From Actinopolymorpha pittospori (GTDB lineage: Bacteria; Actinomycetota; Actinomycetes; Propionibacteriales; Actinopolymorphaceae), in NCBI RefSeq assembly GCF_014873875.1, contig NZ_JADBEM010000001.1, forward strand, positions 4,278,001 through 4,342,000: a stretch of DNA of 64,000 nucleotides, given 5' to 3'. This document shows, one piece after another, positions 24,492-33,380 of the stretch. A program made the translations under genes and the position numbers. The notes below the pieces were generated by a model. That model was not told the origin of the DNA. It made no database searches and saw only the letters and a list, made by a program, of their open reading frames with translations. Each line of letters begins with the position of its first letter. Within the stretch, counting starts at the first letter, position 1.

Positions 24492-25078
24492 GTCCGACTC
24501 CGCGAACGCCGGTACCGCTGGTCCAGCCCGCACCCGCGAGCCAACCAGGCGAGGGGACGGACCACGCCGCGCACCAGGAAGGTCGGGAGGTACGGCGCAC
24601 GCACCTCACGCTCGAACTCGCGCATGAACAGCGCGAGTTCGAGCGGGCGTGGCAGCCGCCGGGCCCGCCGGTGCCGGCGGGCGAGCGCCGCCGCGGTCTC
24701 CAGCAGGTCCTGCATCGCGAGCGCGGGCCGGGTCTCGACCAGGACGTGGGCGGTGTCTGGTCCGGCGTTCGCGAACCTGTGCACCGCTCCGGGCGGAACC
24801 CGCACGGTCATCCCGGGACCGACGGTCATCGAGCGGAGCCCGACCCGAAAGCGCATCGTCCCGGAGAGCATCCGGAAACACTCCTCCTGCACCGGGTGTG
24901 CGTGGGTGCTCGGCACCCGGCCACCCGGTGCGAGGAAGAGCTCCCACACGAGGAGCTCCCCGCCGGTCTGCTCCGCCGTCGTACGGACGACGATCCGCTC
25001 CCCGCTGGCCGGGTTCTCGATCACCGCGTGGTGATCGGTGACCGGATGCTCGCTGGCCGATGGCCCGGTGTACGCCAT
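24488..25078 (-). CDS. Cupin-domain protein
   Basis: A 196-residue protein with a single cupin domain (about residues 20-115). The first motif reads G-x5-H-x-H-x4-E (PSTHAHPVQEE) and the second PPGAVHRFAN, so the metal ligands are largely preserved. The C-terminal third is helical and rich in Arg and Leu, and is not part of the cupin fold. The ATG at 25078 has GAGGAG ideally placed. It is the first gene of the cupin-ATPase-permease operon and might modify or sense the exported compound; that is inference. Confidence 0.8.
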   Translation of the reverse strand: MAYTGPSASEHPVTDHHAVIENPASGERIVVRTTAEQTGGELLVWELFLAPGGRVPSTHAHPVQEECFRMLSGTMRFRVGLRSMTVGPGMTVRVPPGAVHRFANAGPDTAHVLVETRPALAMQDLLETAAALARRHRRARRLPRPLELALFMREFEREVRAPYLPTFLVRGVVRPLAWLARGCGLDQRYRRSRSRT

Positions 25079-25290
25079 CACGACTCCTCGACAGATGAGC
25101 GGTGTCTCGGGCTTCCCGCGCCCTGGCGACATCGTGTCAACGGCAGCGACCCGTGGTCGTCCGTCACCGGGACGGCTTCGGCCTACCGCCTGCGGCGTGC
25201 CTGGCGGTCTCGGCGTACGTCGGGTGGCGTAGGCCGGAATACCGCCCTGACGCAACGACACGGCCCGAGGCTGAACGCCAGGCTTGCCCC

Positions 25291-26499
25291 GTGACTCGAT
25301 CGGGAGGTGTCGCGGCCGACGGTGGGCCCGCGCCGTTGCTCTTCCTTCTCGCCGACACCGGCGGCGGGCACCGCTCGGCGGCGCGTGCCGTGGCGCAGGC
25401 GCTCGACCACGCGTTTCCGGGCCGGTTCGCGCCGGTGACGTGTGATCCGTTCACCGGCCCGGAGGCGTCCCGGCTGCTGCGTTTCGTCAGCGGCGGCTAC
25501 GGTCCGGTGGTTCGCCGAGCCCCGTGGATCTGGGGTGCGGCGTACTACGCCACGTCCTCGCGTTCCGCCCTGCGCTTCCTGCGGTCGACGTTGCTCACCG
25601 CGGCCGACCGGGCGGTGGCCGAGGCCGTCGTACGACACCGGCCGGAGGCGATCCTGTCGTTCCATCCTCTCGCCGGTTGGGCCGCCGTCCGGGCCAGCCG
25701 GACCGTGGACACCGGTGCGGAGCGCGGCCGCCCTCCGGTGGTGACGGTCGTGACGGACCTGATCACGGCGCATCCGGCGTGGCGGTACGCCGAGGCGGAC
25801 CACGTCGTCGTTCCCACCTCCGCGGTCCTGGGCCGATGTCAGCGAGACGGCACGCCAGCGCGGTGCGTCGAGGTCGGCGTTCCCGTGACGGCGGAGCACT
25901 GGGACGGTCCGCAGCACCGGGTTCGCCGGCTGGCGCTGCGCCGGTCGCTCGGCGTCGCGGCGGACCGGTTCCTGATCGTCCTCACCGGTGGCGCCGAGGG
26001 CACGGGCGGGATCGGTCGCCGTGCGATCGCGTTGCTGGAGCGGTTCGACGACGTGCACGTGGTGGCCGTCTGCGGGCGTAACCACGCGGTGCGAGAACGC
26101 CTTGCCAGGTTCGATCACGCACCGGGCCGGCTGACGGTGCTGGGTTTCGTCGACAACCTGGCCGACTGGCTTGGATGTGCCGACGTCGTGGTCTGCAAGG
26201 CCGGGCCGAGCACGGTCGCGGAGGCCACCTGCCTCGGTGCACCGCTCGTCCTGACCTCGCATCTGCCCGGACAGGAGAAGGGCACCACCGAGTACGTCGT
26301 GCGAGCCGGCGCCGGGCGCCACGCCGCGGGGGTCCGCGACCTGATCGAGGTGGTCGACCAGCTGCGCCGGAACCCGTTCGCCGTCGAGGCCATGCGCGCC
26401 GCCTCGGCACGGCTCGGCCGGCCCTGGGCCGCCGCCGAGATCGCCGCGCTGGTCGGACGGCTGACGCGAACAGGTGCGGGCGCGAGGAGAGCGGGATGA
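25291..26499 (+). CDS. MGDG synthase/UgtP-like glycosyltransferase (GT28-type)
   Basis: The 402-residue protein has the N-terminal acceptor-domain motif ADTGGGHRSAARA typical of monogalactosyldiacylglycerol synthases and processive diacylglycerol glucosyltransferases. It also has the C-terminal nucleotide-sugar motif GPSTVAEATCLGAPLV. The family transfers sugar from a UDP donor to diacylglycerol at the membrane surface. The GTG at 25291 is used because the region upstream shows no protein-like conservation and overlaps the divergent promoter. The ribosome site is weak. The stop overlaps the next gene by ATGA, so the two are probably co-expressed. Confidence 0.82.
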   Translation: MTRSGGVAADGGPAPLLFLLADTGGGHRSAARAVAQALDHAFPGRFAPVTCDPFTGPEASRLLRFVSGGYGPVVRRAPWIWGAAYYATSSRSALRFLRSTLLTAADRAVAEAVVRHRPEAILSFHPLAGWAAVRASRTVDTGAERGRPPVVTVVTDLITAHPAWRYAEADHVVVPTSAVLGRCQRDGTPARCVEVGVPVTAEHWDGPQHRVRRLALRRSLGVAADRFLIVLTGGAEGTGGIGRRAIALLERFDDVHVVAVCGRNHAVRERLARFDHAPGRLTVLGFVDNLADWLGCADVVVCKAGPSTVAEATCLGAPLVLTSHLPGQEKGTTEYVVRAGAGRHAAGVRDLIEVVDQLRRNPFAVEAMRAASARLGRPWAAAEIAALVGRLTRTGAGARRAG

Positions 26500-27662
26500 G
26501 TCGGACGGGCTTTCGCAAGGCGGCCTTGACGATCGGGGCGGCGGGTGCCGTCCTGCCGGTGCTCTGCGAGGTTCGCCTCGCCCGGGCCGCACGCCCGCTG
26601 AGCGACCGGTGGCGGCGGGTGCCGGTCGAATCCCGCGGGTCGACGCGGCTCGGGATCAGCTTCCGGCCGCTGCAGGCGGCGGCCCTTGGCCTGGACCCGG
26701 AGGCGGCGCTGCGCGAACTGCTCGCCTTCCCGTTCGAGGTGATCCGGCTGGCCGCCTACTGGGACCGGATGGAGCCCGCACCCGGAGTCTTCCGCGCCGA
26801 CGAACTCGACCGGGAGATCGTGGCGGCCGAGCGGGCCGGTAAACGCATCGTCGTCTGCCTCGGCCCGGTGAAGGCGTACGGCTATCCGGAGTTCTTCGTA
26901 CCCTCGCACCACCTGCGGCCCCCGCTGCGCGAGGGCGTCCTGGTCGATCCCGCCGACCGGCCCGCCCTGCTGGAGGCCGCGCTCGGGTTCGTGAGGCGGG
27001 TCGTGGAGCGCTACCGCGACCGGGAGTCGATCCTCGCCTGGCAGGTCGAGCACGAGGCGGTCGATCCGCTCGGCATGGAACACTCCTGGCGGCTGTCGAC
27101 GGCGTTCGTCGACCGGGAGGTCGCGGCGGTCCGCTCGGCCGACCCGACCCGGCCGGTCATGATGAACGGCTTCCTGCCCACCTCGCTCCCGGTACGACTG
27201 CAGCAGTGGTGGCGGACACGGGACCAGGGCGACTCGCTGGACGTGGCCGCCCGCCTGGCCGACATCGTGGGCGTCGACTTCTACCCGCGGCACGCGCTGG
27301 TGACGATGGGTGGCACGACGGTGTACCTCGACGGCAGCAGGCGTCCCTGGCAGCAACGCCGGCGCCGGAGGCTGTTCGACTGGGCGGCCGCGCAGCCCGG
27401 TCGGCAGCTGATGATCAGCGAAGGTCAGGCCGAGCCCTGGGAGACCGTGACCGTACCGCCCGATCCGCGTTCGCGCGGGATGTACAGCTGCCTGCCCGAA
27501 CAGCTGGTGGACAACTACAACCAGTGCATGCGCTGGAACCGCGAGGCCCGCACGGCGGCGACCGCGTACCTCTTCTGGGGCGCGGAGTACTGGCTGCTCC
27601 GCCGCGACGGTGGCGACCGCGGCTACCTGGACGCCTTCGCGCGGGTCCTCGAGGAGTCCTGA
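26496..27662 (+). CDS. TIM-barrel glycoside-hydrolase-like protein (clan GH-A), membrane-anchored or exported
   Basis: This 388-residue protein has an N-terminal basic-hydrophobic segment (residues 1-32) compatible with export or anchoring, then a barrel. The acid/base candidate lies in WQVEHEAVD and the nucleophile in LMISEGQAEPW, placed like the two glutamates of clan GH-A enzymes such as GH5 or GH42. The family is not certain. It is translationally coupled (ATGA) to the glycolipid glycosyltransferase, so it may act on a cell-envelope glycolipid or polysaccharide instead of a food source. GAGGAG precedes the ATG. Confidence 0.72.
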   Translation: MSRTGFRKAALTIGAAGAVLPVLCEVRLARAARPLSDRWRRVPVESRGSTRLGISFRPLQAAALGLDPEAALRELLAFPFEVIRLAAYWDRMEPAPGVFRADELDREIVAAERAGKRIVVCLGPVKAYGYPEFFVPSHHLRPPLREGVLVDPADRPALLEAALGFVRRVVERYRDRESILAWQVEHEAVDPLGMEHSWRLSTAFVDREVAAVRSADPTRPVMMNGFLPTSLPVRLQQWWRTRDQGDSLDVAARLADIVGVDFYPRHALVTMGGTTVYLDGSRRPWQQRRRRRLFDWAAAQPGRQLMISEGQAEPWETVTVPPDPRSRGMYSCLPEQLVDNYNQCMRWNREARTAATAYLFWGAEYWLLRRDGGDRGYLDAFARVLEES

Positions 27663-27737
27663 TCCCGCGTTCCCGGCGTCCCCGTCGCGACGGCGCGCCC
27701 GCGAGTGGGGCCGGCTTGACCCTCTCCGGCCGGCTGT

Positions 27738-27900
27738 GGTGTGCTTCGGTCGTTCGACGACGGCACGTGGAGGAAGTCGGTGCGAATCCGACGCGGTCCC
27801 GCCACTGTCACCGGGGAGCGAACCTCACGAAGGCCACGACCGCATGCGGTGGGAAGGCCGAGGGAAGCCTCGATCCGGGAGCCAGGAGACTCCAGCCGTC
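27738..27900 (+). promoter_or_regulatory. Cobalamin (adenosylcobalamin-type) riboswitch
   Basis: The leader contains the hallmark elements in order: GGTGCGAATCCGAC with CCCGCCACTGTCA at about 27779-27810, a GAAGGCC element near 27839 and again near 27853, and the B12 box GAGCCAGGAGACTCCAGCC at 27879-27897. A GC hairpin (CGGGG with CCCCG, 27913-27930) sits directly before the AGGAAGG ribosome site of the following 21-codon ORF, which suggests translational control. It precedes a cobalamin-synthesis operon, so binding of cobalamin should reduce expression. Confidence 0.93.
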
Positions 27901-27941
27901 GGTCCCTTGACCCGGGGCGTGGATACCCCGAGGAAGGTCTG

Positions 27942-28007
27942 ATGGCGTATGGGTTCTGCACCAGCGCGGGCACGGTCCGCATCGACCACCCGGGCGTCCC
28001 TGCCTGA
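27942..28007 (+). CDS. 21-residue ORF between the cobalamin riboswitch and cobD
   Basis: An ATG at 27942 with a strong AGGAAGG at 27931-27937 opens a 21-codon frame, MAYGFCTSAG followed by TVRIDHPGVPA, that stops 25 bp before the GTG of cobD. The cobD start has no ribosome site of its own. The little frame may therefore be a translated leader that passes riboswitch control to cobD by coupling, or a small functional peptide. I do not recognise the peptide. Confidence 0.5.
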   Translation: MAYGFCTSAGTVRIDHPGVPA

Positions 28008-28031
28008 GCGCGCCGCCGCTTTCGCGCAGCG

Positions 28032-29045
28032 GTGACCAACCCGAAGTCCGGCCTCTGGCTCGGGCTGCTGCTCGGAGCGGGTCTGGACGCCCTGGTCGGC
28101 GATCCGCGACGAGGGCATCCCGTCGCCGCGTTCGGCCGTACCGCCACGGCCGTCGAGTCCCGCCTGTGGGCAGACAACCGGGTCCGTGGAGTCGCGCACG
28201 TCCTCGCCTGTGTCGGTACGACCGCGGTCGCCGGAACGCTGGTCGCGAAGGCGAGCAGGTCCGCGCCGCTGCGGGTCACGACCGTCGCGCTCAGCACCTG
28301 GGCCGTCCTCGGTGGCACCTCACTCGGCCGCGAGGGAGCCGCGATGGGAGCCCTGCTCGAGCGCGGCGACCTCGCCGGTGCCCGTGAACGGCTACCCCAT
28401 CTGTGCGGCCGAGACCCCGCCGCGCTCGACGCTCCCGAACTCGCCCGCGCCACCGTGGAGTCCGTCGCCGAGAACACCTCCGACGCGGTCGTCGCGCCAC
28501 TGTTCTGGGGTGCGGTCGCCGGTGTGCCGGGGCTGCTCGCCTACCGCGCGGTCAACACCCTGGACGCCATGGTCGGGCACCGCAACCCCCGCTACGAACG
28601 CTTCGGCTGGGCCGCCGCCCGGCTCGACGACCTGGCCAACCTGGTGCCGGCCCGGCTCACCGGACTCCTCGCGGTGGCGCTCGCCCCGCTGGTCGGCGGG
28701 AACCCCACCGTCGCGCTGCGCACGATGAGACGCGACGGAGCCAAGCATCCGAGCCCGAACGCCGGCCGCTGCGAGGCCGCGTTCGCCGGAGCGCTCGGCG
28801 TCCGGCTGGGTGGGCGGAACGTCTACTACGGCGATCGGGTCGAGGAGCGTGGCCTGCTCGGCGACGGTTCGCCGCCGGAGACCGCCGACATCGCCCGGGC
28901 GGTGCGGCTCTCCCGCGCCGTCGGCGTCGCGTCGGTGGTGCTCGCGGCGGGCGCGTGCTGGCTGCGGTCGTCCCGCCGTTCCCGTGGGACCGAAGGGTCG
29001 CGGGCACGCCGCGGCCCCTGGTGGTCGAGGAGGTCGGCGGCATGA
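28032..29045 (+). CDS. cobD: Adenosylcobinamide-phosphate synthase CobD/CbiB
   Basis: This 337-residue integral membrane protein attaches the aminopropanol arm to adenosylcobyric acid. Family landmarks are the N-terminal DALVGDPRRGHPVAAFGR, the SVAENTSDAVVAPLFW segment, the NTLDAMVGHRNPRYERFGWAAARLDD run and the C-terminal R-G-G-x-N-x-Y-Y-G pattern. The Arg/Ser-rich last 25 residues are poorly conserved. It is the first large gene after the riboswitch and overlaps cobQ by ATGA. The start is GTG without a Shine-Dalgarno, implying coupling to the 21-codon ORF upstream. Confidence 0.93.
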   Translation: MTNPKSGLWLGLLLGAGLDALVGDPRRGHPVAAFGRTATAVESRLWADNRVRGVAHVLACVGTTAVAGTLVAKASRSAPLRVTTVALSTWAVLGGTSLGREGAAMGALLERGDLAGARERLPHLCGRDPAALDAPELARATVESVAENTSDAVVAPLFWGAVAGVPGLLAYRAVNTLDAMVGHRNPRYERFGWAAARLDDLANLVPARLTGLLAVALAPLVGGNPTVALRTMRRDGAKHPSPNAGRCEAAFAGALGVRLGGRNVYYGDRVEERGLLGDGSPPETADIARAVRLSRAVGVASVVLAAGACWLRSSRRSRGTEGSRARRGPWWSRRSAA

Positions 29046-30559
29046 GTGGCGCACTGCTGGTCGCGGGTACGACGTCGGACGCCGGCAAGAGCGTGGTGAC
29101 CGCCGGCATCTGCCGCCACCTCGCCCGCCGCGGCGTGAAGGTCGCGCCGTTCAAGGCACAGAACATGTCCCTCAACTCGATGGTGACCCGAGACGGCGCG
29201 GAGATCGGGCGGGCCCAGGTGATGCAGGCGGCCGCCGCCCGGGTGGAGCCGGAGGGGGCGATGAACCCCGTCCTGCTCAAGCCGGGCAGTGACCGGCGCA
29301 GCCAGGTCGTGCTGCTCGGGCGCCCGGTCGCTGAGGTCGACGCGATGTCCTACCGCGCGCTCAAGGAGCGGCTGCGCGAGGCGGTGCTCGCGTCCTTCGC
29401 CGACCTGCGGACCCGCTACGACGTCGTGGTGTGTGAGGGCGCCGGCAGCCCGACCGAGATCAACCTGCGGGCGCGCGACATCGCCAACATGGGCCTCGCC
29501 CGCGCCGCGGACCTCCCGGTCGTGGTTGTCGGAGACATCGACCGCGGCGGTGTGTTCGCGTCGATGTTCGGCACCCTCGCACTCCTCGACGCGGCCGACC
29601 AGGCGCTCGTCGCGGGGTTCGTCGTGAACAAGTTCCGCGGGGATCCGGCGTTGCTGGAGCCGGGGCTGGCCATGTTGCGCCGGCTCACCGGCCGTGAGGT
29701 GCTCGGGGTGTTGCCCTGGCTGCCCGGTCTTTGGCTCGACGTCGAGGACTCCCTCGACCTGGCCGACCGGGGTTCCCTGGGCTACGACGGGTCCCTCCCG
29801 CCGCGAGGCGAGGACGTGCTGCGGGTCGCCGTGGTGCGGTTCCCGCGGATCAGCAACTTCACCGACATCGACGCGCTCGCCGCCGAACCCGGCGTCCTCG
29901 TCCGTTTCGTCACCCGGCCGGAGGAACTCGCCGACGCCGACCTCGTCGTCCTGCCCGGCAGCCGTGCGACCGTGTCCGACCTCGCCTGGCTGCGCGAGCG
30001 CGGACTCGCGGACGCGGTGGTCCGCCACGTCTCGCGGGAGCGACCCCTGCTCGGAGTCTGCGGCGGCTACCAGATGCTCGCCCGGGAGATCCACGACGAG
30101 GTGGAGAGCCGGGCCGGTGTCGTGCCGGGGCTCGACCTGCTGCCGGCGGTGGTCCGCTTCGGTGCGGAGAAGGTGCTCGGCCGGCCGCGCGGAACCGCGT
30201 TCGGCGAGGTCGTCGACGGGTACGAGATCCACCACGGCGTGGTGACCGCCGAGGGCGGCGAGCCGTTCCTCGACGGCTGTGCGGTGGGCGCGGTTCGCGG
30301 CACGACCTGGCACGGGGCGTTCGAGAACGACGGCTTCCGGCGCGCGTTCCTCGCGAGCACCGCGAACGAGGCCGGCCGACGCTTCGTCCCCGCCCCGGAC
30401 GTCTCCTTCGCCGACGTCCGCGAACAGCGGCTCGACGCGCTCGGCGACCTCGTGGCGGACCACCTCGACACCGACGCCCTCGACAGGTTGATCGAACACG
30501 GCGCACCGGCCGGACTGCCCTTCGTCCCACCCGGTGCACCCGGAGGAACCCAACTGTGA
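29042..30559 (+). CDS. cobQ: Cobyric acid synthase CobQ
   Basis: The 505-residue enzyme amidates four side chains of adenosylcobyrinic acid a,c-diamide using glutamine and ATP. An N-terminal DTBS-like ATPase domain begins LLVAGTTSDAGKSVVTAG, and a C-terminal class I glutamine amidotransferase domain carries the cysteine in LLGVCGGYQML. The family marker PFKAQNMSLNSMV is present. The ATG at 29042 overlaps the cobD stop, and the stop overlaps the next gene (GTGA). Confidence 0.96.
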   Translation: MSGALLVAGTTSDAGKSVVTAGICRHLARRGVKVAPFKAQNMSLNSMVTRDGAEIGRAQVMQAAAARVEPEGAMNPVLLKPGSDRRSQVVLLGRPVAEVDAMSYRALKERLREAVLASFADLRTRYDVVVCEGAGSPTEINLRARDIANMGLARAADLPVVVVGDIDRGGVFASMFGTLALLDAADQALVAGFVVNKFRGDPALLEPGLAMLRRLTGREVLGVLPWLPGLWLDVEDSLDLADRGSLGYDGSLPPRGEDVLRVAVVRFPRISNFTDIDALAAEPGVLVRFVTRPEELADADLVVLPGSRATVSDLAWLRERGLADAVVRHVSRERPLLGVCGGYQMLAREIHDEVESRAGVVPGLDLLPAVVRFGAEKVLGRPRGTAFGEVVDGYEIHHGVVTAEGGEPFLDGCAVGAVRGTTWHGAFENDGFRRAFLASTANEAGRRFVPAPDVSFADVREQRLDALGDLVADHLDTDALDRLIEHGAPAGLPFVPPGAPGGTQL

Positions 30560-32754
30560 GCATGAACGCCTCGGTCTTTCCGTTCAGCGCGGTCGTCGGC
30601 ATGGACGACCTGCGACTGGCGCTGGTGCTCAACGCCGTCTCGCCGGCGGTGGGCGGCGTCCTCGTCCGCGGCGAGAAGGGCACCGCGAAGTCCACGATGG
30701 TGCGGGCGCTGGCGGCGATCCTGCCCCCGGTCGACGTCGTCGCGGGCTGCCGCTTCTCCTGCGACCCGGCCGCCCCCGACCCGGCCTGCCCGGACGGCCC
30801 GCACGAGGTGGACGTGGCCGGCGGGACCCGGCCGGCGCGGCTGGTGGAGCTGCCGGTCGGCGCGAGCGAGGACCGGCTGGTTGGTGCCCTGGACATCGAG
30901 CGCGCCCTCACCGAGGGCGTGAAGGCCTACGAACCCGGACTGCTCGCGGCCGCGCACCGCGGCGTGCTCTACGTCGACGAGGTCAACCTGCTGCACGACC
31001 ACCTCGTCGACCTGCTGCTGGACGCGGCGGCGTTGGGCACGTCCTACGTCGAACGCGAAGGTGTCTCCGTCCGGCACGCGGCACGGTTCCTCCTGGTCGG
31101 GACTATGAACCCGGAGGAGGGCGAGCTGCGCCCGCAGCTGCTCGACCGCTTCGGGCTCACGGTCGAGGTCGCCGCCCCCCGTGAGGTCGGCCCGCGTTCG
31201 GAGGTGGTCCGCCGCAGGCTCGCCTTCGAGGCGGACCCGGCGGGCTTCGCCGCCCGGTGGGCGCGGGCGGAGGCCGACCTCGCGGCCCGGATCGCCGACG
31301 CCCGGCGCAGGTTGCCCGCCGTCGAGCTGTCCGACAGCGCGCTGCGCCAGGTCGCGTCGGTCTGCGCGGCCTTCGACGTGGACGGCCTACGGGCCGACCT
31401 GGTGACCGCGCGGGCCGCGATCGCCCACGCCGCGTGGGCGGGGCGTACCGAGGTGAGCAGTGAGGACGTACGGGTGGCGGCCCGACTCGCGTTGCCGCAC
31501 CGTCGGCGGCGGGATCCCTTCGACGCGCCCGGTCTCGACGAGGACCAGCTGGACGAGGCGCTGGAGGCCGCCCGGCAGGACGAGGGCGACGGACCCGACG
31601 ACGGCTCGGACGGCCCCGACGACAGCCCGGACGGCAGCGGACCGGACCGCCCCGACGACGGTCCTGGCTGCGGTCGGCCGGACGGTGGCCCGGACGGAGG
31701 GCCACCAGCCGACGGTGGTGGGGACGACGACGCGCCCGCGGCCGACAGAACTCCGCCGGAAGGTACGCCCGAGGACCCCGAGACCGGCGACCAGCCGCCC
31801 GCCGGCGCCGGAGCGCCCGCGCCGGACCGCCCCGCCGCGACGCCGGACCAGCCGTTTCGTGCCCGGCGGCTCGAGGTGCCGGGCCGGGGCAGCGGTGCGG
31901 CCGGTCGGCGCTCCCGGGCGGAAACCTCCTCCGGGCGGGTCACCCGGGCGCGGGTTCCCGACGCCGGCCCGGTGAGCCGACTGCACCTCCCAGCGACGCT
32001 GGTGGCCGCCGCGCCGCACCAGGTCGCTCGCGGCCGGACCGGTCGGGGCCTCGTCCTCCACCGGCAGGACCTGCGCGAAGCGGGCCATGAGGGGCGCGAG
32101 TCGAACCTCATCCTCTTCGTCGTCGACGCGAGCGGTTCCATGGCGGCCCGGGCCCGGATGTCCGCCGTGAAGGGCGCCGTGCTCAGCCTGCTCCTCGACG
32201 CCTACCAACGCCGGGACAAGGTGGGGCTCGTGACCTTCCGCGGCGCCGACGCGACACTCGCGCTGCCGCCGACGTCGTCGGTGGAGGCCGCGGCCGCCCG
32301 GTTGTCCGCGCTGCCGACCGGTGGCCGTACCCCGCTCGCCGCCGGGCTGCTCCGCGCCCACGAGACCCTGCGTACCGAACGGCTCCGCGACCCGCGTCGC
32401 CGCCCGTTGCTCGTCGTCGTCACCGACGGCCGGGCGACCGGTGTCCGAGGCGCGGACCATCTGGGGCAGGCGCACCGCGCGGCCGACCTGCTCGCCGCGT
32501 CCGGCGTCGCCTCGGTCGTCGTCGACTGCGAGTCCGGTCCGGTGCGGCTCGGGCTGGCCGGGCAGCTGGCGTCCGCGCTGCGGGGAGAGGTGCTGCGCGT
32601 CGACGAGCTCGCCGCCGACCCTCTCGCCGCGTCGGTCCGCGACCGTACGGTCGACGCGCGCACCGCTCGCTCCCGGACGACGCGACCAGCGACGCGACCG
32701 GCCACGTCGCGGCCTCGCCCCAGCGGTCCCCGGCGCGCGCGGGGGGTGGCCTGA
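30556..32754 (+). CDS. Magnesium/cobalt-chelatase-like fused ChlI-ChlD subunit
   Basis: This 732-residue fusion has an N-terminal AAA+ ATPase (Walker A GEKGTAKST at about 40-48, Walker B VLYVDEVNLL), a linker of about 95 residues rich in Asp, Pro and Gly (about 339-432), and a C-terminal von Willebrand A domain with the MIDAS motif DASGS near residue 518. In actinobacteria such proteins are thought to assist cobalt chelation together with CobN, but no CobN is in this window. The GTG at 30556 is taken because GGAGGA lies eight bases before it; an ATG two codons later is too far from it. Confidence 0.9.
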   Translation: MSMNASVFPFSAVVGMDDLRLALVLNAVSPAVGGVLVRGEKGTAKSTMVRALAAILPPVDVVAGCRFSCDPAAPDPACPDGPHEVDVAGGTRPARLVELPVGASEDRLVGALDIERALTEGVKAYEPGLLAAAHRGVLYVDEVNLLHDHLVDLLLDAAALGTSYVEREGVSVRHAARFLLVGTMNPEEGELRPQLLDRFGLTVEVAAPREVGPRSEVVRRRLAFEADPAGFAARWARAEADLAARIADARRRLPAVELSDSALRQVASVCAAFDVDGLRADLVTARAAIAHAAWAGRTEVSSEDVRVAARLALPHRRRRDPFDAPGLDEDQLDEALEAARQDEGDGPDDGSDGPDDSPDGSGPDRPDDGPGCGRPDGGPDGGPPADGGGDDDAPAADRTPPEGTPEDPETGDQPPAGAGAPAPDRPAATPDQPFRARRLEVPGRGSGAAGRRSRAETSSGRVTRARVPDAGPVSRLHLPATLVAAAPHQVARGRTGRGLVLHRQDLREAGHEGRESNLILFVVDASGSMAARARMSAVKGAVLSLLLDAYQRRDKVGLVTFRGADATLALPPTSSVEAAAARLSALPTGGRTPLAAGLLRAHETLRTERLRDPRRRPLLVVVTDGRATGVRGADHLGQAHRAADLLAASGVASVVVDCESGPVRLGLAGQLASALRGEVLRVDELAADPLAASVRDRTVDARTARSRTTRPATRPATSRPRPSGPRRARGVA

Positions 32755-33380
32755 TGCCGAAGGGCAGGCCGACGACAGTCCCCGACGACGGTCTGACGAC
32801 CCGGCAACGCCGCAACCGGCCGCTCGTCGTCGTCCACACCGGGGAGATGAAGGGCAAGTCCACCGCGGCGTTCGGGCTGGCGCTACGGGCCTGGAACCAG
32901 GGCTGGCCGATCGGTGTCTTCCAGTTCGTCAAGAGCGCCAAGTGGAAGGTCGGCGAGGAGGCCGCGTTCCGCGCGCTCGGCAGACTGCACGAGGAGACCG
33001 GCGAGGGTGGCCCGGTGGCGTGGCACAAGATGGGCTCGGGCTGGTCGTGGATCCAGCGCCCGGGCACCGGGATGGGCCCCGAATCCGACCACGCCGCCGA
33101 CGCCCGCGAGGGCTGGGAGCAGATCAGGCGCGACCTCGCCGCCCAGACCTACCGCCTCTACGTCCTCGACGAGTTCACCTATCCGATGAAGTGGGGCTGG
33201 GTCGACGTCGAGGACGTCGTCACCACCCTGCGGGAGCGCCCCGGTGACCAGCACGTCGTCATCACCGGCCGGGACGCCGACCCGCGGCTGCTGGATGCCG
33301 CCGACCTCGTCGTCGAGATGACGAAGGTGAAGCACCCGATGGACGCCGGTCAGAAGGGTCAGCGGGGGATCGAGTGGTAA
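32754..33380 (+). CDS. cobO: Cob(I)yrinic acid a,c-diamide adenosyltransferase CobO/BtuR
   Basis: The 208-residue enzyme transfers the 5'-deoxyadenosyl group of ATP to the cobalt of cob(I)yrinic acid a,c-diamide. It shows the P-loop VHTGEMKGKSTAAFG, the FQFVKSAKW motif and the YVLDEFTYPMKWGW segment of the CobA/CobO/BtuR family. It starts on the last base of the chelatase stop (TGATG) and ends with a seven-base overlap with cobB. Confidence 0.96.
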   Translation: MPKGRPTTVPDDGLTTRQRRNRPLVVVHTGEMKGKSTAAFGLALRAWNQGWPIGVFQFVKSAKWKVGEEAAFRALGRLHEETGEGGPVAWHKMGSGWSWIQRPGTGMGPESDHAADAREGWEQIRRDLAAQTYRLYVLDEFTYPMKWGWVDVEDVVTTLRERPGDQHVVITGRDADPRLLDAADLVVEMTKVKHPMDAGQKGQRGIEW

